Assembly (NCBI GenBank): GCA_028673005.1
Contig: CM054115.1
Coordinates: 190,348,370 to 190,412,369 of the forward strand
Origin: Tanypteryx hageni
Taxonomy: Eukaryota > Arthropoda > Insecta > Odonata > Petaluridae
Length of the DNA stretch: 64,000 bases
Reading direction: 5' to 3'
The notes beneath the pieces are model-generated. The model saw nothing but the letters and a program-made list of their open reading frames with translations, made no database searches and was not told the DNA's origin. The position numbers and the translations under genes were made by a program. Of the stretch, positions 50,901 through 56,900 are shown in pieces. Every line of letters starts with the position of its first letter. The stretch's first letter is position 1.

Positions 50901-53900
50901 AGCTTATTTTTTTACATAATTCTCTTTCAATATGTTCATGCATTATTGTATGATGACATAATAATGGTTTATGCCACACAAATGTTTAACTCTTAATCAT
51001 TGCTTTTAGTGCAAGAATAGTTCCCATGAACTTCCACTCCATTCAAATAACGCAGTTGAGTTCTCAGTAAATATTCATCTTGCCACTTCGTTCTCCTTAC
51101 AACGCAGTAGCTGAGAGTCTCTTCCCACTTTATCTTTTCCACACAGACGTTGTGGCGCTTGAGAACTGTTTACGAATAACGGTATGATTTATGAAAATGA
51201 GAATGAATCATCTCTAGCTGTTCCCTATTCCCCTTCTTCTCACAGTGCCTCATCGACCTTGAACACTACTAATTTCTATTGATTGAGAACACTCGCCTTT
51301 TGTTCTGTATTTTTGATCGTATTTTTTCTGCAAATGGGATTTTCTGATGAAAATTATCAACTTTTAAAAAATGATTTCCTTCCATAAAGAATGAACTAAT
51401 TTCTGAAAGTGATTTAGAGACATTAATAAATTTTTAGTAACTGAAAGAAATACAGCAAGTCATTTTTACTCGTGTCAACCAGCGGAGCAGATGTAATTTA
51501 GATTTGCATAGAAAAATATTGTATTCAATGTCATCTTAAGGTAAAAACCTATCTATATAATATTGTGAAAGCCAATCGAAAAAAATTAAAAACATCTCCA
51601 TATAGCAAATTAAAAGCAGCAGGATTCTTTCAACTTGAAAGTTGATGCTATCCGAAGGCCCTCCACACTCTTCACGTAACCCTGCCAGCAAGGGGTTCAT
51701 ACTGAGGAGGTTTTGGTCATTCATACATCGCAACAGAAATGGTATTTACATTACTTTAGCGCACTTATCTGGCTTTGGGAAACAGGAAATTTCTAATGTG
51801 TTCAGCAAAAATTCTTGGAATACAAATACTTTCATATTTTTAATTTGTGCTTATTGAAAAAGAAACGTTGCTTTACTTTTAAAAATATAACCAAATGAGA
51901 ACATCTAACATAAACATATTTTTTTAAATCAGCGGTATTCAACCTAAAGTACGCATATCCCTGGGGATATGCGAGATCTTTCAAAGAGATACAATATTAA
52001 GGATATCTAGTATAAATAAAATAGCGAAGCAACATCTAATAATTATCTCACGGATAAAATATACATAAATCATATCATTAGAAAGTACATATATATTTGT
52101 AGACTCTACCCAATAATAACTGAGTTTGTTAACCTTAAAATATACGCGAGGACACGAATTTCATCAAAAATATTTTAAGGGGTATGCTGGCTAAAAAGGT
52201 TAACTACCACTTCTTTAAACCTTTGGAAATTTCTGATAATTTTTACGGACATCTAAATATTTTTACGGACATGTCTAATTTTTGCTCTTTTTTACGGACT
52301 GTCCGTAAATATACGGATGTTTGGCTACCTTTGGTACCTACTGTAGCACAAAGTAACACTGTCAGACTCCACCCTCCCCTTTGTATCATGAAATTTGCGA
52401 GCAGTCTATAAGTCAGCAGTTCCGTAAATAGTGAGTGCATCAGCTCAGAAAGAGTCAATATTGAGATACCACTACACAGAAGCGATGTATATAGCACTTT
52501 GTTCTGAGGTGTCAATGTCGTTTATTCCCCATATTTTTTCTTACGATATCACGTCCATACACTGTGTTCTAATTCTCCCAGTTAAGACAATTGTTATTCA
52601 TTTGAGTGAAAACAGCCAGAAAGAACTTTATACATAAGTGATGGCGATACATTGGGATGAGTGTTTTAAGTATGATAATAATCTAGCAGCTGCACTTTGC
52701 GATGGCGATAGCTTAAAGAGTAATCAGCAAGCATGATCCATTCTCTCATTCGGCCGTTCCCAACTAGGGATGATGATTCGGCGGGAGTGGAGAGATAGGC
52801 ATGCGGCATTAGGGCGACGCTGTTTTTGCACCGAGACAATCCAGTGGCAGTCAATGTTTATGATTTTGTTTTTGTCGAAATTTCATTGTGCAGGTATTAA
52901 ATTTTCGGGACCAGATTCAACCTTTGCTCGATTGGAGTTTCGTAGTTTTGGAGGTTTGTTATAGGGAGGCTTCTTCTATGCATTTTACATGTTCCGGGGG
53001 CAGGACCGAGATCCGAGTTCGTTATACGGAGATTCTCATTATAGGGAGGTTCGTAAGAAGAGGTTCTACTGTACTCATAAGTTACATAAAAGAACAACGT
53101 ATATGAAGCAAAATTTACAAATTACCAGCATTTCAAAATGCATTGGCATACTCTGTATGCCAGCACGCCTAACTAAGGGTTGATAAAGTATTGAATACCT
53201 GTGATAGTGTAAGAATTGATTAACTTTTCCCAAAAAATTCAACTAAAAATGCGGTTCATTCTAAAAAATTACATTTTGAAAATCTTCGCAGAGCACCAAC
53301 GAAACCTTCATGGATCACAAATGGTCCATAGACCATAGTTTGGGAAGCACTTGTCTAGTACATACATGGTTATTTTTGCCACAAATATGCGTAATCAATT
53401 TAGTTTTCTGTTATAATGTACTTGTAATATTTTATAACGGTAAATTATGAAATTTAGGAACTCATCCATGGCCATTTTAAAGCTAATTTACCGTATCTGC
53501 CTGAATAGAAGCCGACTCCCCAAAAATTTCACCATTTTTTGACAAAATAGTAAATTTCATAGATTTTATGCTCAAGTGTGCCGGGCATGCATGCACGGCC
53601 TAGAATACATTATTAGAGATCAAAGAATAGAGTGGGAAATGGTTTAGTTGTTGACATTTGAAATGTTACTCTAATTTATAATTTCCTGTTGTTGAATAAT
53701 GTTCCCCATTCAGTTACAATAATTTCATTTTCACATAAGGCCAAATAAAGCAATAACGACCTCGCAGAGATAATTTTTAATCTAAGTCTATTTTAAATGA
53801 AATTAGCATTTACATTGCCTTAAGAAATTGCATTTTTATAATTATACACATTCCATGAAAAGTTTTACCGAAATTCAGAAACAGTTGAGCATCAAAAGCC

Positions 53901-56900
53901 ATCATCGCATTTTGTGTAATCGTCTGCATAGTCAATGTACGTAATTTTATTAGATTCCATGAATGAGGTTTTCACATGCATATAAACATTACAATGGCCA
54001 AGTAAAACTAATAGGAATTTCTTTTAATGCATAATGAAAAATAATACAAATTGCTAAATATTCTTAATGATACATATATATAACCCTGAGAAACGAAAGA
54101 AAATATTCAGTAGCATTTAGAAACGAAAGAACAGGTAACAATGACAACATAACATGGGTACTGCTAAATTCAATATTCTAGCTTTATTATTTATACATTA
54201 ATATTCGTCATAGGTCAAATATTTACTTGACGAAAAATATAGTACTATCATTTGAACGCGATGGCAATGAGAGATGTGCTGCCATCTATGGGTGGCTATG
54301 AGACTTAACGCTAACACCAAATTTTTTCTCGAACTCGCATTTAAGCCGAGGGGTGATTTTTTCATGTTAGATTTTGTCAAAAAACATCGGCTTGTATTCA
54401 GGCAGAAACGGTAAGTATTGAATAAATATTATGCGGAAATTAGGCATAAGTTCTATTTGGGTCATCTTGTTAATGTTCCAAACTTGTTCACCCTACATAA
54501 AGTTAATTCTTGACTTCACACATATCAGTATATGCTCAGTTTGGCCATCATCATATTTATAAATGTTACAATTATGAAACTTTTTTGAACTTTCTGTTGC
54601 AGTGCATATCATTTGTCAGTATAATTTTTATTTGATGAAGAACTATTTTTTCTGCAGTGACTGGGGCCAGCTTTGTTGTTTTCAATGGTGCATTGAAAGC
54701 ATCTGCAAAACTTACAGCCAAGTCCTCTATTGTTGAGGATGGATTGATGGTACAGGTGGGTGCAGTTAGTCTTTTTAGTGTCAGACAATAATATGTCATT
54801 GTTTTCTATGCTGTGATGCTTTTTAACTGCTTATCTTTTCTTTGTTCAAGAAATTTTATTCACCATTCAAAACATATTTTTGAGTGTTTTGCTTATAATC
54901 CTCAATTGATGTTTTTATATAGTGTCAATCAACTTATGGTCTTTAATATCTCTCAAGGGCAATTTCTCACATCTGCTTACCCGGATAGTAAAAGGCCTAT
55001 GGTCCCTATTCCAGTTAAAAGAAATTCATGCTACAGATATTTCTTTCATGTTTGAGAACTGTACCTTATTTTTCTTATTACCTTATGTACTTGCCTTTCA
55101 CCATTTAAGGGTCTCCATTTTCATTAATCGAGCATACTATTGATCTAATGGCAATTATCTGGCTTTATTTTGTCTAGAGAGACTTTGAGACTCCCTGAAC
55201 TGAGCTTTTTCCAAGGCAAGGTTTAAGACAATCGTGTTCAGATTATTGATGTTTCAGATAATCATTGCTCCACTGTTTATTTATTTTAAAAATTCATGGC
55301 CTTCTCTCTAATTTGACATAATTCAAATAGTTAAATTCAAATGGTTGACTTTTGTATTTAGGTTTTGCCAGATACACTAACTACCCTCCGCAATGCACTA
55401 CGAAATGCAGAAGATTTTATTATTCCTTGCGGACCTGTTTCTCCAGTGACCCCTTCTGGTCAGCAATCCAAAGATAATGATAATGAAAACTCATCTGCGG
55501 CACACAGTCAGCCTATTCCTGATGAGGTGGTGATCATCCGATGGGTAGAAGATGACAAAAACTTCAATATAGGGTGAGCTGACTTGGTATTGCTCTTCTT
55601 GAAAGACATTCAATCACTCTATCAAGTTATTCGAGGTAATTTTTATATCCAATTAGGGTCAAGAGTCCGATTGACGGCATGGCTTTGGATGGAGTTCCTT
55701 CAATTCGTGTTCACAATGGCACTAACTACGTCAGTGACACCAAGTTCATAAGGTGGACAGAGGTGTTCCTAATTCAGGTAAAGTAATTCTGCAATAATTT
55801 TTATAGTGTATCACCAATAAGTTATTTCTGCCATCATCTATGCTTGAAAATGTTGATCTCTCTTTAACTGATTGGTGCAATCTACTGTTACAGTGTAATG
55901 AAGCTCCAGGAGGTAGGGGTGATACTATGGATATCAGCCGAATATCTGAGTCTATAGCTCATGCTGCTTGCCTTGCTCTGCATCCATACCTTGACCTCTT
56001 GTGGTCCCATGCACTCACTCTGATTGCTGTTAGGGCAACTCTTGGACCAGACAGTGTAAGTGAACTACCCTAAAGGGGGCATCATTATTTAGTTTTACAA
56101 TGATATTAACTTTTTATAGATGTGTGAAATTTTTGCATTTATCTATTTATCTAAACTTGACTAAGCCAAGAAAAATCACAAGCTTGACCATTTGAGCTTT
56201 ATCCTCTACCTCTTGCATTATGAATGAAAAGAATATCATTTTCTAGGATGGATGTGGGTTGTCAAATATAATTGCTTCCTGAGAGTGGAAGTTTGAAAAT
56301 TTGGCTGACTTTTTTGCTCATAAACTTGTGTTAATCATTTGCCATTTTATTGCCTATCATTTCATTGACCATCGATCCAGGCTTGGATATGATGTGCTGG
56401 ATGTTTTCCTAAAGCTGTTTAATGCAGGCTTTCAAGTCAAGTAATTTCAGTGTTGCACAGTTGGTGAATCAATCTGTGCCTGGATGATTTTTGGAGTTTG
56501 TATTTTTTCTATTCATTCATTGCAAATGATGATTTTGTTATATTTTAAACTTTGACTGAGACAAATTTTATATGCATAAGATCAAATTAATCAAACAAGT
56601 AGGAAAGAACACGGGTTTCTTGTGGTACAGAAGTGCTTTTCATCAATTTTGCCATAGTATAATAGTATACTAATGAATTTGTTTTGAAATCAGAAAATTA
56701 TTTTTCCTTATATTGTGGTAGCCCTGCTTTTTAAATCCATTCTAAACATGTTCATTTTGTTTTGCCATTCTATACCCGCCCTACAAACGAAATTTTTTAT
56801 TGAAATCGGTTTAGCCAATACCTTCGAAATTCATAGTTACAGAAAAATTCTAACCTTGATATTGTGGTAGCCCTGTTTTGTCGATCTGGTTAAAATATGC

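Larger units (their letters stand above)
50271..53352. mobile_element. Non-autonomous hAT carrying a Tigger-type element
   Basis: Ends CACTGCTTCCCAAACTTTTG and AGTTTGGGAAGCACTT are inverted repeats flanked by perfect 8 bp duplications GTCTAGTA at 50263-50270 and 53353-53360. GCGGACCAC and GGTCCATAGACCA occur just inside the ends. Without the nested element it would be about 620 bp and has no transposase. Confidence 0.93.

Noticed and set aside
50271..53352. Transposase gene in the nested hAT/Tigger pair
   Set aside because: None of the short frames shows hAT or DDE motifs; I treat both as non-autonomous.
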